From assembly GCA_025677815.1 (NCBI GenBank), contig JAIXMP010000016.1:248001-312000 (forward strand): a stretch of 64,000 nucleotides of DNA. The letters are read 5' to 3'. The notes below the pieces were generated by a model that saw only the letters and a list, made by a program, of their open reading frames with translations, ran no database searches and had not been told where the DNA came from. This document shows, in pieces, positions 10,566-26,194 of this stretch. Each line of letters starts with the position of its first letter. Position 1 is the first letter of the stretch. The stretch is from Phascolomyces articulosus. Its lineage: Eukaryota; Mucoromycota; Mucoromycetes; Mucorales; Lichtheimiaceae. A program made the translations under genes and the position numbers.

Positions 10566-13023
10566 GAAAGATAATATAAAAAGGCCTATTTTAATTTACT
10601 ATTTTACTCTTTTCTATTCACATCATAAAAAGTTGCATTGCATTGAAATTCATATGTACAACATCTAATCATGGGATCCATTGGTTATGTTGATTAAGGT
10701 TTTTATATATTAATCAAAACAATACCTAACTAGTCGTTGCCGTTGTCATTATCGTCGTTCCTATAGTGATCATCATATATTATATATAGATGCTATATGG
10801 TTACTTAAAATATTCTTACAGAATTCTTATTTAGTTATATTATTACATTCTCAACATCCATCCAACAATATTCTTCCGAGTGAGAATACAACACTCAATT
10901 CCATAATATTTTTTTGTGTGTATGTGTGTCACAAAACCAGTTTTGTATTTATTTTGTAGCAGCATGACGAAACTTTCAGTCCATTGCGTCAAATAAAATA
11001 AAGGACCCATTTTTTTTATTATCATTATTAATCTATCTATTACATGATGCTTAATGATACTCTTTTTTTTCTTAATACTACAATCGTAAACTTATCCAAT
11101 AAGATATTTTTGCGTTTTATAGAAAATATAATGTAGAAGAAATATATTTTTTTTCTGCGCACTTACAAGTATGGAAATTTTCTAAAGTGGCTTACGGTTT
11201 TTTTGCCACAATATTTTAGGAAATATAGTAAAAAGAACCCAACAAATGGCTGTTTAGAACTGTAGTAACGCCTTGGTGATTATACCAAAATAACCTTTGA
11301 TGGTGACCCTTCTTAGCTATTATTTCTTTTCAATTGAACAAGGGCATTCTATTTTCCCTGCTGCAGAATAAAAAATAATATTTTTGATTCCCTCTATTAT
11401 CTTGTTTGTTATCGATGGATGCACGGACCGTCTTTCATGCTACCAATAAAAAAAAGTCACTTACCATATTCAAAGTGAAACGATGAAGAAAAAAAAATAC
11501 ATCTACAGTGGACCTTGATATTCATGGTAAGATGCGTTGAAAATCACAAGGCACTGGGTAGTACATTATATATAATCCTCTTTGTTGTTTATTTTATAAT
11601 TATTATAGTGCATCTGGAAAACTACCATGCACTGTATTATGATATTGGTACTACCACCATTTATAAAAATGTATAAGAACAGCCCTTTTTTTGCATAATC
11701 ACCCAGATCTTATAGTGTATATATACATTATGCAGGATTTGTGTGATCTTGCTCTTTTCCCTGCATAAAAATAGTAAGAGTATACCACTATTATAAACAT
11801 CTAGCTCTCTTCAATAATCGTCACATACGTTTTTTAATAATGATGTTATAATAAAGTAAATCCAAAAAACCACATGTTATCCATGTTAATCTTTAGACAC
11901 GGATTCTATTACGTAGGATAAAATTCTAACTTTTGGTTGCTCTAATAATGGACTACTTATTATTATTAGCTTCTTCATTAATCAAAGTATAAATATTTAA
12001 GCCTAGTATTAGTGAGTAGAATATGTTGCTCCATATGGTTTCTTTTACACTTTTACTTCAACCTTTTCCTTGTAACCCAACAAGGTTTTTCATATTCTTT
12101 TTGAGTCCTCCCAATCGAGATGGTTCAGCAGGCGATAGATCATAGGAAACACAATAAACTAAACTATTTTAACTGTATAATATGTTTTTTTAGTACTTCG
12201 TATAGTTTTGAAGTATATACAATAATGAGTTATTATAATCTCTTGTATAACCGCTTATTACAGTATAACTGCGCAATGAGAATCAAATTTAAAGTTATTA
12301 TCTTAAAGGTTATCTCAATATGAACATCACCGGTTACTCATGGCGATTAAGAAATTTCCCTTATCCTATATATAGCGATTAATGGATAAAACGAGTTGCA
12401 TATAGCAAGAGTAATAAAGTTACCTTTCCTACTCTTTGCTTCTTCACTACCTTCTTTTTCTTAGCATGTACGGAGCATTGCAGTTTCATTCATAGCTTTA
12501 TCCTGACGATATACGTATTGTGTCTTTTAGTAAAACGCACATTCCTTAGTATATACATATACGCATATTAAATAATACATTTATCTTATATCTGGCGACA
12601 TCAAACGTCATATATATACTGCCTTCTTTCTTATATTTATATACATCTTCAATGATGGTTAAAAAAATTTACAATGTATTATGCCGTAAAGGCCAATTAA
12701 TGAATACATTAATCAGGTTAGACTCAGTTATAGAAGGTCTTGGCAAAGAACATGATGTAAATCTATCTTGTATTTCCTTTCATTGTTTCTAAAACAAATT
12801 AACCAAAAAAAAAAGTGGTTTTCTTTAGAGAACCACAAAGGTGATATATTTTTTTTTATCTATAATCAAATTACTTGTAACGTTTTTAAGCGAAGTGACT
12901 ATTTGAACGCTCTGAGAGTTACTACGTGTGCAGATAATATCTCTCTCTCTTAGCATGGTGGATTCGCCAATTTAGTTCTCACGGGTTGCAAAGATAATCC
13001 ATCCCCTTTTAGTTTGTTGTAAA

Positions 13024-13049
13024 TCACCATTGATTTCAATCAATGGTGA
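13024..13049. repeat. perfect 12-bp inverted repeat
   Basis: TCACCATTGATT and AATCAATGGTGA are separated by two bases (TC), forming a tight perfect hairpin or a two-fold protein site. It stands alone in noncoding DNA. Confidence 0.6.
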
Positions 13050-16000
13050 AAAATATGAATGGTTATGGTAATAAAATAGAAAATGGGACATTATAATAAA
13101 TACGTTGAGACCAGAAGAGTTGTTTATTTAGAATAATAAAGATGTAGATGAAAATCCAAACAATACTATATGATAAAATGGAGTTCTTTTATATTTTCAA
13201 TGATGGATTTGTGACTAACTACTTATTGTATTCCTTTTCGTGTGCGTGCTTATGAGGGAGATTGATGATGTGTGAAAACTCTTATTGTTTTTTTTATACC
13301 ATCCATCAATATGGACTTGAAAAATCTTTTTTTTTTTTGTAGTCGTCACCTTATCCTGAATATAGTATCTCCAGTGACATACACACGATACCAGTTACGG
13401 GTAAGACATAGAAAACTTGTGAAATGATATATTCGCTTTTATGTAAACATTTTACGGAATATATCCAGATAATTCACTTGGATGCAGGGATTCAATAATA
13501 TAAAAAACACATTGGGTTTTGCTTTTGAATTCAATAATAAAATGCGCCAAAGAATGCTTTTTTTGCCTTCCTTTGATCCTATCCATTAAGCATTACATTC
13601 CAAGTTCTTCGAGAGAAGAAATCAATACTTGTTCATGTGACCCCAAATGTCGCTAATAACAACCTTGTATATTAAAAAAAATTGCTATATCCTTTTGACA
13701 TATTTCGATGGGACTCATTTCTGTATGCATTTGTGTTTACTACTCTCCTGGAGAGGTTGATAATCTATGAACAATATTTTTCATGCACATGTATCTTTTA
13801 GATAACACTTGACAGATATTTTTTCTTGTACCTTTTATCTAGGATATGCCTTGTATGGCATAATATATGTTTTTAGGTACACATTATTAAGATATAAGTG
13901 CAACATAATCATAATAGATCGAATATAATGTTGAGCAAAAGGGTATAACTGGATATTGGATTCTGTTCATCATTATACGCGTATGAGTTTTTTAGTACAC
14001 GATGATGGTACTGTATTGCTAGTTTTGGAGGAGTACCCTATATTATATAGGACAAGGTCGACGTCAAGTTAAGGACAAATGGGGGTGATGTTCTGAATAT
14101 AACGCATCATTATATTTGTACACATAATTATGTATTGTAATTGGTATATAACAATTCAGCATGGCCATATTTCTGTAAATGCTTGTGCTTGCTACTACTA
14201 ACATGTAAACAAATGCCATGCATTTAGGTTCTATAAAACAATATGTTGGTATATATGCACTTGATCAACAGAGGCACATCATCTTGAATGTTTAAAAGAT
14301 TATTATAGAGTTGTTGTACTTGTTTATTGGTGATTTAGCACATGTTCTCTTGTAAAAAAAAAATCTTCACAATAGCATGAAAGATAAATTGCAAGTCGAG
14401 AACCTCAACAACAATAAACTGCATAATTAAATCACGCAGAATCCAACCATTCAATTTTCATGCACAATAGCAAATAAAAAACAAATAAACAAACCAAAAT
14501 AGAAATTGTTATTGTTATGGATCATGTGCTTCGATAAACACTTTTATTGATTAACTTGCAGAGTTAATTATATCGAATTTATAAGTCAAACTGGCAGAAA
14601 AACTATTTCGCTCAATGTAACACACGATGAAAAAACGTGGATAACACGTATAAAAGCAGCTAAAAATAACAAAAGGCTGAGCAAAATAATAATAATAATA
14701 TATGAAAAGTTGTCTGATCAAGAAGACAATCCACATGATCTATAAATTGCTTTTTAATAAAGAAAAGGTTAAAAGGGGGGGTGTTATATAATACGTAAGT
14801 AATTCATGACACATTCTCCCCACGATATAGATATCATCAGCATTGGGCGTAAATTTTATTAATCAATAATTAGAAAAGTCAGTGGATCTCATTTAATAGT
14901 AATTTATTTAAGTTACTAACAATAAAGGATCGTCCATTTGTTAATGCGATCACATTTTATTTTATTTTTATTTTTTTTTTCCCAAAAATATCAAATTAAT
15001 ATAATCTTTACTTACTTCATTTTTCATTAACGCATACTTCTTCTATCAAAGATGTGAGGGCACTTTGCTGAACTTTAATTATTTTTTTATTTTTATTTTT
15101 ATAATAGAACCATAAGTTCAAGAACAAATTTTTTTTAGTCGGTAACTAATACAAAACTTTTTTTATATACAAGAAAAAACCGTTAACTGTATAAGGAAAA
15201 TGTCAACAAGGTTTTTTTTTTTTGCTATCGAGATGAGCAATTATTGTATCTGTCTTTTTATAAAAATATATTCATTCTCCACTTGGTTCTAGCCGGGGTC
15301 ATTGTAAATCATAAAAGACTCATCATAAAAAATGAAGTAGTACCTCCCCTAGACAAATAAATAATAAAATATATCCAAAAGCATATCGGGGCCGTTTTAT
15401 AAAAAAGACAATTAAATCAAATAATGAATAACATCATATGGAGGTGGCGTGGTTCATCATTTCGCCACATCATGTTTGTTACTGTTGTGAATGGTATACC
15501 TAAAAAGAATCATCCCCAACTAAATATTAACTAATCCAATTCTGGAGTGAGTCGGAAGCTCAAAAATAAACCATTGGAAGCCAAAAAAGAAAAAAAAAAG
15601 GTTGGAGAGAAGAACCTTTTAATGTACATAATAGTAATATCAATTTTAACCTGACGAAAAAACGATAGGCTGAAGAAAATAAACCCATTATTTTTTGTTT
15701 GTTAGTTTCGGAATATCCTATTATTGAATCTGAGTAAAAGTCAAATGGGAAAATGACGATGGAGTGAATTCCAAAGTCTCGGATAACTGAAGCACAAACC
15801 TGTCAATCATGCGAAAACAACTATTGAAACGACCACAACTATGGCCACTGATAAACATCACCTTTGTTTGTATATCTATAAACATTTAACAAAAGAAGTT
15901 AGTCATTAAGCAAGAACTTCTTCTTCTTATATTATATATATTGGCACGTCTTTTTATTTATAACAACTTCTTTTTATTAAAAAAAATTACTCGTACTATA

Positions 16001-16607
16001 AGTAATTTTTCGGTGTTACGAATTTTCTCCCAGAAAATCAAATGACATTCAATCGAATGATGTGTGTTGAGGTATTATAATAATAATGATATAAAAGTGT
16101 ATTTTGTGTGATGGGGAGACAAAGGCTTGGTAGCATAGTGTCTGTGCCCAGCGTGCTTCTTAGTAACACAAAAACAAACTAAGATGGGAGGAAAATTAAA
16201 CAGCGAGTGCTTTCCCTTTCTTCTAACCTATTCGTTTTCTAATCAATATATCTTCTTTTTTTTTTTACCCTGCATGATGCATTCTATTTGTTGTTATATC
16301 TATATGCAACTTTAAAAAAATCATCATTATAATATGAAACATGGGTAGATGGTCTTAGTAACAATAAGAAAAGCAGAAGTGGCGTGGTAAAGAAGAAGGA
16401 GGATAATGATGATCTTGATGATGGAGAGTCGGAAAGATTTATATGTATATAAAAACTGAATGATTCATGTTAGACAGAATTAACCTGAGAGAGTTATACA
16501 CACAGACACCGCGAGGGTTACACTGAGTAACGTATCATAAAAAATGATCTAAAAAACACACACACAAAGAGCAAAACTGACAAGTGTGAATTTTTATTTG
16601 ATAGTGT

Positions 16608-16612
<5 letters not shown>

Positions 16613-16648
<36 letters not shown>
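16613..16648. repeat. (TA)n microsatellite
   Basis: A pure TA dinucleotide run of about 36 bp in the gene-poor region, followed by GATA-rich sequence. Confidence 0.9.
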
Positions 16649-16649
<1 letters not shown>

Positions 16650-17862
16650 CAGAGATAGATAGATAGAGAGATAGAAGCATCATAACCACTCCATTGGCTA
16701 TAAATGTTAATTTAAGTTTATATATATATAATTATATAGAATGGGTTCATCCGATCACCGCAGTTTTGGGTCCTGTGGCTCTAATGTAAACAAATGAAGA
16801 AGTTGTATGTATATTTTTTTTTGGGGGAGAGGAGAGGAGAGGAAGATAATGAAGTTGTAGTATTATGTTGTTGGTAATTGAATAAGTATATTATACTGAT
16901 GAGAAGTCTAGACCAGATACATTCTTTCTCACTTTCTTTCTCTCCTATTGTTGTTGTTTGTAGTAAATAGTAATGGTAATAGTAATAGAGTAATCATAAG
17001 CAAATAAAGAGTATTACAAAGTATATTATTCTATTTGATGGATTTCTGTCATCTATATAATAGTAAGTTAATATGCCTTTGACAAGGTTATACATAGACG
17101 AGCCGCAAGCCGGTTATACGTTGAACGAAAAACTTGTTTGTCAAAAAAGGCATCTTGTTGGGACTTTTTTTTTATAATATGTGTATAATATCTTCTCACA
17201 GTCAGTCAGTCGATGAATGAATTTGGGGGAGAGAGAGAGGAAGTGTGGGTTCCATTAAAAACAATATTATATCCCATCAAAGACGATGATCATTATTACT
17301 TATAAGCTTATACAAACGGATACGAAATACACACAACAAATAGCCTCCTTTCTTTCTTTTTTCTCTTCTTTTTTCTCTTCTTTTTCCTAACCAGTTTAAA
17401 CCGTTCCTTCCTTCTTTATTATTATTATTATTATATTGTTATTATTATAATTATTATTACTCCTACTTTCCTTTCTATATATTATACGTTAATAAAGAAG
17501 AAGAGTCATATAAAAAAGACGAGGACAAAAAAAAAAAAAAAAGAGAATAGGGTTACCATATCAAGATACCCGATCGTCATCGGTTTTTAAGACACTTTTT
17601 TTTTATTCAAGCGGGCCCTTTTTTTTGTTTTTTTTTTTTTCTTTTTGGGAGAGTTTGTTTTTTATTTTTCCTTTTAACTTCTTTTTTTCAAGCTCATTTT
17701 CTTTTTTTTTTTTTATTATTTTTCCACTTCCTTATTATTATTATTATTACTATAAGACGACGACCTGAATCCACCCTGTCATCATCCATCATAAATTAAG
17801 CAAAAGAGGTTCTGTTGCCAACAACAATAATAAAAAACAAAAAACAAAAAAAAAATATCACT

Positions 17863-18814
17863 ATGCTTTCAGATCACCACCAACATCCATCCTATCATCC
17901 TCCTCCCCCATTGCCCCCTCTGCAACAACCTCTTCATCATCATCATCATCATCAACAACAACAACAACATCATCATTTTCCCCAACCACCTCCACCATCA
18001 ACCCCCGTTTTTATTGAAAGGTAAGTTTAATAATGATAATATGAAAATGAATAAACGTTTATTCTAAATACTATTTAAGTGAATCTCGATTTTTAACTTC
18101 TTTTTTTTATTATTATTATTACTTTTTTGTCTTTGTGCTATATATATATATATATATCATTTTTCTTTTTCTTATAATAATAATATACTAGTCCTCATCA
18201 TCATCAACAACACCATCACTATCAGCAACAACAACAACAACAACATCAACATTATCGACGCGACATAGCTATGATACATCCTCAACATCATTCACCAGTT
18301 TCCTTAGTACATTCTTCACCTGGACAACAATCCGTACATTCGTCCCCCATTATGCACTCGTATCCTTCTACTTCAACGATTGAACATCATCATTCACACC
18401 ATCATCATCCTATGTATGCTTCACCTCGATCACAACCTTCTTCATCTACAACAATGACATCTATTGTACCATCTCCACCAACAAGTTGTCCATCTTCATC
18501 TACTGCTATCGCAAGGTAATGTTAATATTATTAAAACGAAAAGAGCATCTTTTTTTATTGTGTAACCCACGCAGTAAAGAAAGCGTGTTATTATATATAT
18601 ATATAATAATAATATGATTATATTTATATATCATCTCTCTTACTCATCACACTCATAATTCTCTTTTTCTCTTTTTTATTTTTTTCTTTTTTATTTTTCC
18701 TTTCTTTACTTTTGGATTCGTGCGAATTAACAACAACAACAACAACTTCTTTCCATGTTGAATCATCATCTTAGTCTTCGTTATGAAATTATACTTGAAG
18801 GTATATTAATAGTC

Positions 18815-18891
<77 letters not shown>

Positions 18892-20851
18892 CGTGTTTTT
18901 TTTCTTTTCTTGATCTCCTCCTCCCCCAATCTCTCATATATATCCCCTGTTTTTTTTTATTCTCATCCATTATAAACTATCATCATCATTATCCATTTCG
19001 TCTCACACACCCCTTCTTTCTCTTTTTGAGCCATGTGTAAATTATTAATGGATCGTCTTTTATTATTCTGTTATTATAATATATAGCGCCTACTGCAGCT
19101 GCTCAAAAGATGGAAGAAGCTCCATTGACTTATTTAAACAAAGGTACCTAATGAAACAAAGCAACATATCATCCACTTACTCATTATACTAATATATGTT
19201 TTGATATATAGGTCAATTTTACAATATTAATGTTAAAGATACAGATGCTATGGATGTCGAAATCACAAGTATCATCAAAATTACATTTCATGATGAATCC
19301 CATCGTAAAGTCGCTAGTAATTATTGGAAATTCTGGATGAGTCAACAAAAACATGGTCAAGCAAGAGCCATTGATATTGGTAAGAAAGCACAACCTCACT
19401 TGATCTTCTTTTCATCTACCGTCTTATTCACCATGTTTTTATTATATATATATAACTATAATAGATACCGGTCGATGTAGTGGTGTTCATAACGTGGAAG
19501 CCAATTATTTCGATAGCATTTCATTTCAATGGAACGGTAAAGCCGGTGCTAGTATTAGTATTCGTTTCAATTGTTTATCGACCGATTTTTCTCGTATCAA
19601 AGGTGTCAAAGGGATTCCATTACGCCTTCACATGGAAAGTCGATTAACCAATGATTCACCGCCTGCATCTTCTGAAAGTTCATTTTGTCGGATCAAACTT
19701 TTCCGAGATAAGGTAATAGACCTACTATTACTTATTATTATTATTATTATTGACAACAAACATCACCATCATCTTGCCTATTGTTTTCTCTTTTTTTTTT
19801 ACACTCGCTGATTATTTTTTCCTGTTCTATTTATTATTATTATTATTATTTGCAAATTCATTGATTCTATTTGACCAATAACAATATCATACAAAGGGTG
19901 CGGAACGTAAGAACAAAGACGATGCTCGACATATTGAAAAACAACTTGAAAAATTACGTGGTAAAAATGGTGAATCTCATCCATTATGGTTAGCATTTTC
20001 GCAAACGCAACCTTACACCATATTTTGTGAGATTCCATCTTCATCCCCTGTAATTCAACAACAACCTACTACACCACAAGACCCTGCATTTGCTCGTCGA
20101 CTCAGTGATAGCAGTAGTAGTACCAATACAGCAAGTCGTGTTAGTGGAGTAATAGGTGGACCTTTACCAGTACCACCACAGCAGCAACAACAACAGCCAT
20201 CACATCATCACCATCATTATCTTCCACCTCCAGTGAATACACCTACGACTGGGTTTAATGGAACATCTGCAGGATTAAAACGCCCCTATCCTTCTTCGCA
20301 GCCATTAATGACACCACCCGCGGCTGGAACTGATCCAAATGCAGCAGCAGCGATGGCTGTCGTGGGTGGTCCTTCTATGTCACCTGGAGGTACAACACCT
20401 AATCCTTACTTTATGCATCATTCAGGCATGCCACCCCCTCCCATCCCTATCGATTATGATCCGACGTATATACCGCAACGACGACGTAGAGTTGCCAGTA
20501 AGTATCTTTTTCTGATATACTTTTCCATGAATATATCTCCCTTTCTCATGATAAAACATATAATGAATAGAACTAGGTATCTTTGCAAAGTTTACAAATA
20601 CGGAAGATGCATTACATCGTGCTGTTTATCTCGACGAACTTACAGTGGATGATCTTAAAGAAAAGATTACAGCAAAAATGGAAATTAACCCGGTGCAGAT
20701 CACTCAGGTGGTGCGTCAAGTTGCCAAAAAGGACAACTTGGTTGTACGCATGGATGATACTGTGGTGCAGGATATTCCTGAAATGCAAGATATGACCATT
20801 GACACGAAACAAAATGATGATGGGACGCTTACTCTCATCATTTGTTATTAG
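17863..20851 (+). CDS. grainyhead/CP2-family transcription factor
   Basis: DNA-binding transcription factor of the grainyhead/CP2 (LSF) family. Eight exons: 17863-18020, 18192-18515, 18775-18800, 19087-19143, 19212-19379, 19465-19712, 19897-20497, 20577-20851, giving 618 residues. The N-terminal 160 residues are His/Gln/Pro-rich. The CP2 domain starts at LRYEIILEAPTAAAQKMEEA and continues with PLTYLNKGQFYNINVKDTD, the most diagnostic grainyhead string. It runs to SSFCRIKLFRDKGAERKNKD and a basic KQLEKLRG segment. A Pro/Gln-rich linker follows. The C-terminal 90 residues (IFAKFTNTEDALHRAVYLDE onward) resemble the ubiquitin-like dimerisation end of the family. The 26-nt exon 3 encodes the first residues of the CP2 domain. 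The start is the first ATG; an upstream TTG frame was not used. In filamentous fungi, homologues act in cell-wall remodelling and spore separation. Confidence 0.92.
18817..18890. repeat. (AG)n microsatellite in intron 3 of the grainyhead gene
   Basis: About 74 bp of AG repeat, pure to 18882 and then with one interruption. It lies 16 bp after the 26-nt exon 3, on the sense strand as a purine run. Confidence 0.9.
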
Positions 20852-21879
20852 TTTCGTTTTTCTTCTTCTTTACACTACCTTATATTCCATTCCATCTTTT
20901 CTTTTTTTACTACGCTCTTTCATACGTTCTTTCTTACTCTTTTTTTCTTTCGTTTTAGTAGTCTTTTTTTTTTATATTCACACTCTGATACTCTATTGTA
21001 ATAAGTGAGCCTTGATGGAAAAAAAGTTCATTTCTCGTGTTTTCCTATTCACTTAACAACCTTCTATTTGCATGTTATTTTTCCTTTGACAACAGTACAA
21101 ACAACAATAACCACCACACACAGACAGATCTTTCCTTTTGATATATCATTGATACCTCTTAACATCAACAACGCACAAACACAATCACACATATATACTC
21201 TCACTTTTCCTTTGTTGCTTTATTTCTCTTTTGGTTTTGGCAGACCTCTTTGTATAGTCTCTCTCTCCCCCTCCACACCATTTCTATTTCTATTTTTCTT
21301 TATATCACACTATTGTTTTCTTTTTTCTTCTCTATCTCAATGTTCTCAATGTTTTTTTTTCCTTTTCACTCTCCAAACTTGTTATCTACTATGTAACCCT
21401 GGCAAACACAAAAATATTCACTCTCCAAACTCACAAAAATGATGAAGATGATTTCTATCTCCCTCTATAAGAAACAGAAAAATTTATATTAAAATAAAAA
21501 AAAATATATCACAGGAAAAAGAAAAAAGATTGGCTGCGCTTTCTCTTTTTTTTTTTTGCTCCACAAAAAAAATAATATTGAAGATCACTATATATATAAT
21601 TTGAGTGAAAATTTTATTTTAATTGAACAAAAAGTGTAAAAGAATAGGATCAGTTAAGAACCCTATTCCTTTTTTTTAAGCGAAGAAAGGAATTTTTAAT
21701 TAAACAACAAAAAGAAGAATGTTTTTTTTAAATGTAAAATGTTTTAAAATGTTAAATGTAACTTATGAGTTTGGTGTTGTGAGAGTGAGTGAGTGTGTGT
21801 GTGTGTGTGTGTGTTGAGTGAGGGAAAAGATAGAAAGGAAGGAGGATTGATTTGTTCATCATCATGTTTATTGGACGAC
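20852..21879. other. convergent 3' region between grainyhead gene and ATP2
   Basis: Pyrimidine-rich sequence (T/C runs) follows the grainyhead stop, then AT-rich sequence and a (GT)n tract at about 21794-21814 just beyond the ATP2 stop. Both genes end towards this segment, so it should hold both 3' UTRs and polyadenylation sites. The 145-codon frame at 21005-21442 is low-complexity and not a convincing gene. Confidence 0.5.
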
Positions 21880-23801
<1,922 letters not shown>

Positions 23802-23887
23802 TTTGTTTGAAGGGAAGGGATATGTATGAACTTTTTTTTTTTTACGACCAGGCAAAAATTTGAGTTTTAGACTGTCAAAATTATCGT

Positions 23888-23904
23888 AAGCGGCTTATCC
23901 AATG
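23888..23904 (-). promoter_or_regulatory. CCAAT box and TAAGCGG element upstream of ATP2
   Basis: TAAGCGGCTTATCCAAT lies 87-103 bp upstream of the ATP2 start codon. CCAAT (23900-23904) is the HAP2/3/4/5 target that controls respiratory genes in yeast. The partly symmetrical TAAGCGGCTTA recurs elsewhere in this window. Function is inferred. Confidence 0.4.
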
Positions 23905-26138
23905 AGAATTCGATAAAAATCATCCAGCCAAAAAAACACATAGGATTTATTAATCAGAGTAATAATATAATTGTCATGGAAATAATATGTATATGTAATA
24001 ATAGTAGTTATTAAAAAAATTATTGGCAGTTTTATCCAAATAAAAGCTCAATATCTTGATAGCAGTTGAATGGGTATGTTAGATATACTTCTCCAAAAAA
24101 TGGTGTAGCATTTATTGTAAATATTGATTTCATTTACTACCATTAAAAGGGAGATACTATCACGAGGAAAAGAAATATAATTATCGGCAAAGAGCTTTTC
24201 CAAAACTATTAGGAATAGGAAGCGGCTGCTACTACAAGAAAAAGTGGGAATAAAAAACAGTCTAAAGAGTCCACATGTAATAACAATGCATCTTTGCGTG
24301 CTTTTCGTGGTCATACATTCTACAACAAGGAAGATGATATCAAAGTGGTGATCATCATTTATTAATAATATTAGTCTTAACATTTTATCACCATCATATA
24401 TATCAGCACTTTTTATATATTTATACAGAATATGCAGCAATTTAACAAACGGCAATTACCCAAATGAAATGCCAAAATACTCAAGACTGGATAGTGAAAG
24501 TAGTAAAAAATATTGGAAGAATTCTAAAAGTAGAAGAAGATATGGTGTAGTGGTAATAACGGTGCCGGTAAGACATATGGAGACCAAAACGATAACAATG
24601 AGAACCAAACTTTGGAATTTCCGTACTTTATTTGATCATTTTTTTGTATGACACAACCTGAACGTCTTGAACACTTATACCAGCCATAGTAAGTGACATT
24701 TCTTTACAAACTCTTGTAAATTTCAACCCAGTCTACTGTTCCAACAAAACTAACACTCAAAAAATAGTGGCGCCGACAATCATCCAAGTGTGATGTTCAT
24801 CAAATTATCAAAACCTAAATATGATACTGGCGTTGCTTCATAATTGAAGTCATTGAAATTCGAGTATACACCCTCTGTATGTTGAAGAAGCGGTCTGTAT
24901 TGTTGTCATATTATGACCCTGAAGAAATCTCAATGACTTGGGATACACCCATGACAACTTTATAATTCAAATCGCAACAAGTCTTACAAGAAGGATTAGA
25001 ATATTTTCGAACTGTTATCTATCACATATAGGCAACTCTTTTGGTTAAAAAATGAAGAAGAGAGGGAGGGAGGGTCGAAAAGGAATTGTAGAATAGGATT
25101 AGAGTATTATAACTAATCTATAAGAGCAATATTCTTTTAGTATTATTTTCTAACAAAACAACAGAAACATATTGAACAATAATTTGGAAGATTGGTAGAG
25201 AATATTCTTGAATGGACCAGTATTCGATTCAACACTCTTGCCTTACATAAAGTTTACAATATTATTAATTAAAGTTATATTTTAACATCCTATTTCTACG
25301 ATAAATAAATGGAACAGATACACATTTGATGGTTGATGTCTTACATTGGCCGTTATAATAACTATATTGTATTCGATCTGAATCTGCTGCTTACAAGGAA
25401 TTTTACAATCTTATTTAAGTTGTTATATCTCCAGATGAAACGGAAAAAAATTGGCAAATAAGTAAAGACGATAATCAGAACAAAAGATGATCAACTGGGT
25501 GACTTTTCAGATGAAGATTAACAGTTGACAGCTACCAAAAATTTTGCATAAAACTAGCAATAAAGACCAAGCTCGACATGTAGCTACTATAGAAGCCATT
25601 GAAAAGCAACTATATAGGTGAAAAATTATTATGAGTTTATTGTGGAAGGTAAAAGACCGGCGCCTTGAAAAAAGCAGCTATTATCTAATGAACTAATTGG
25701 ATACTTTGATAACTTCATCACGCTTTGGTATGGCAATCAAATAAAGCTGAACAAAAAAGTACAACTGTAGATTCTTTCGTTACAAACATGAAGCTGTATC
25801 TTTACCTTTGGCACTGTGTATATGATGAGCTATTGGTTGAACAATGAGGAAATAAATAATCAGGAGTCACCTGAATTAAAAATCCACACATTGTAACAGA
25901 AATTAAGTCACCAGCCACTTGAACTCACCATATCCTTGTCTTCAACAATATCAATAGTAATAGCCTTAACCGGTCAAATCACCGCGCATCCTTTATATAT
26001 ATATTGGCAGTAATATTAGTAATTCACAGACGATATAAATTCTCTTCTAATTCATTTAATAAAACAGTAGTTCAGTATCATGTATCTCTCAGCCTTTATC
26101 TACTTCTATAAAAATAACCGTAACAACTCTTTATAAGA
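23905..26138. other. decayed region, no intact gene
   Basis: About 2.2 kb with short protein-like fragments but stops in all frames. Examples are a 60-codon frame at 24469-24651 rich in Lys/Arg/Ser, and segments near 25380-25560 reading like SAAYKEFYNL and VISPDETEKNWQ. I cannot name a family. It is best seen as one or more old pseudogenes or transposon remains between ATP2 and the SET gene. Confidence 0.4.
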
Positions 26139-26194
26139 CCGCTTAAAAAAAGAAAAGGAGAAACAATTTTTTTTGACAACTTAAAAAATCGACC

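Larger units (their letters stand above)
10566..17862. other. gene-poor region of about 7.3 kb
   Basis: No open frame here looks like a protein; the longest are AT-driven frames of 60-67 codons. No splice-linked exon series, tRNA or rRNA was found by eye. Visible items are a perfect palindrome at 13024-13049, a (TA)n tract at 16613-16648, an isolated CCGCTTA at 12251-12257 and many T/A runs. The last kilobase (about 16900-17860) is the probable promoter and 5' leader of the grainyhead gene, with (TTA)n and pyrimidine-rich stretches. Confidence 0.55.

Noticed and set aside
16612..16680. TA and GATA tracts as a possible origin or centromere signal
   Set aside because: Simple dinucleotide and tetranucleotide runs with no further structure; common in AT-rich fungal intergenic DNA.
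21005..21442. 145-codon plus-strand frame after the grainyhead gene
   Set aside because: Pyrimidine-rich 3' UTR-like sequence; the product is Phe/Leu/Ser/Thr repeats without a domain.
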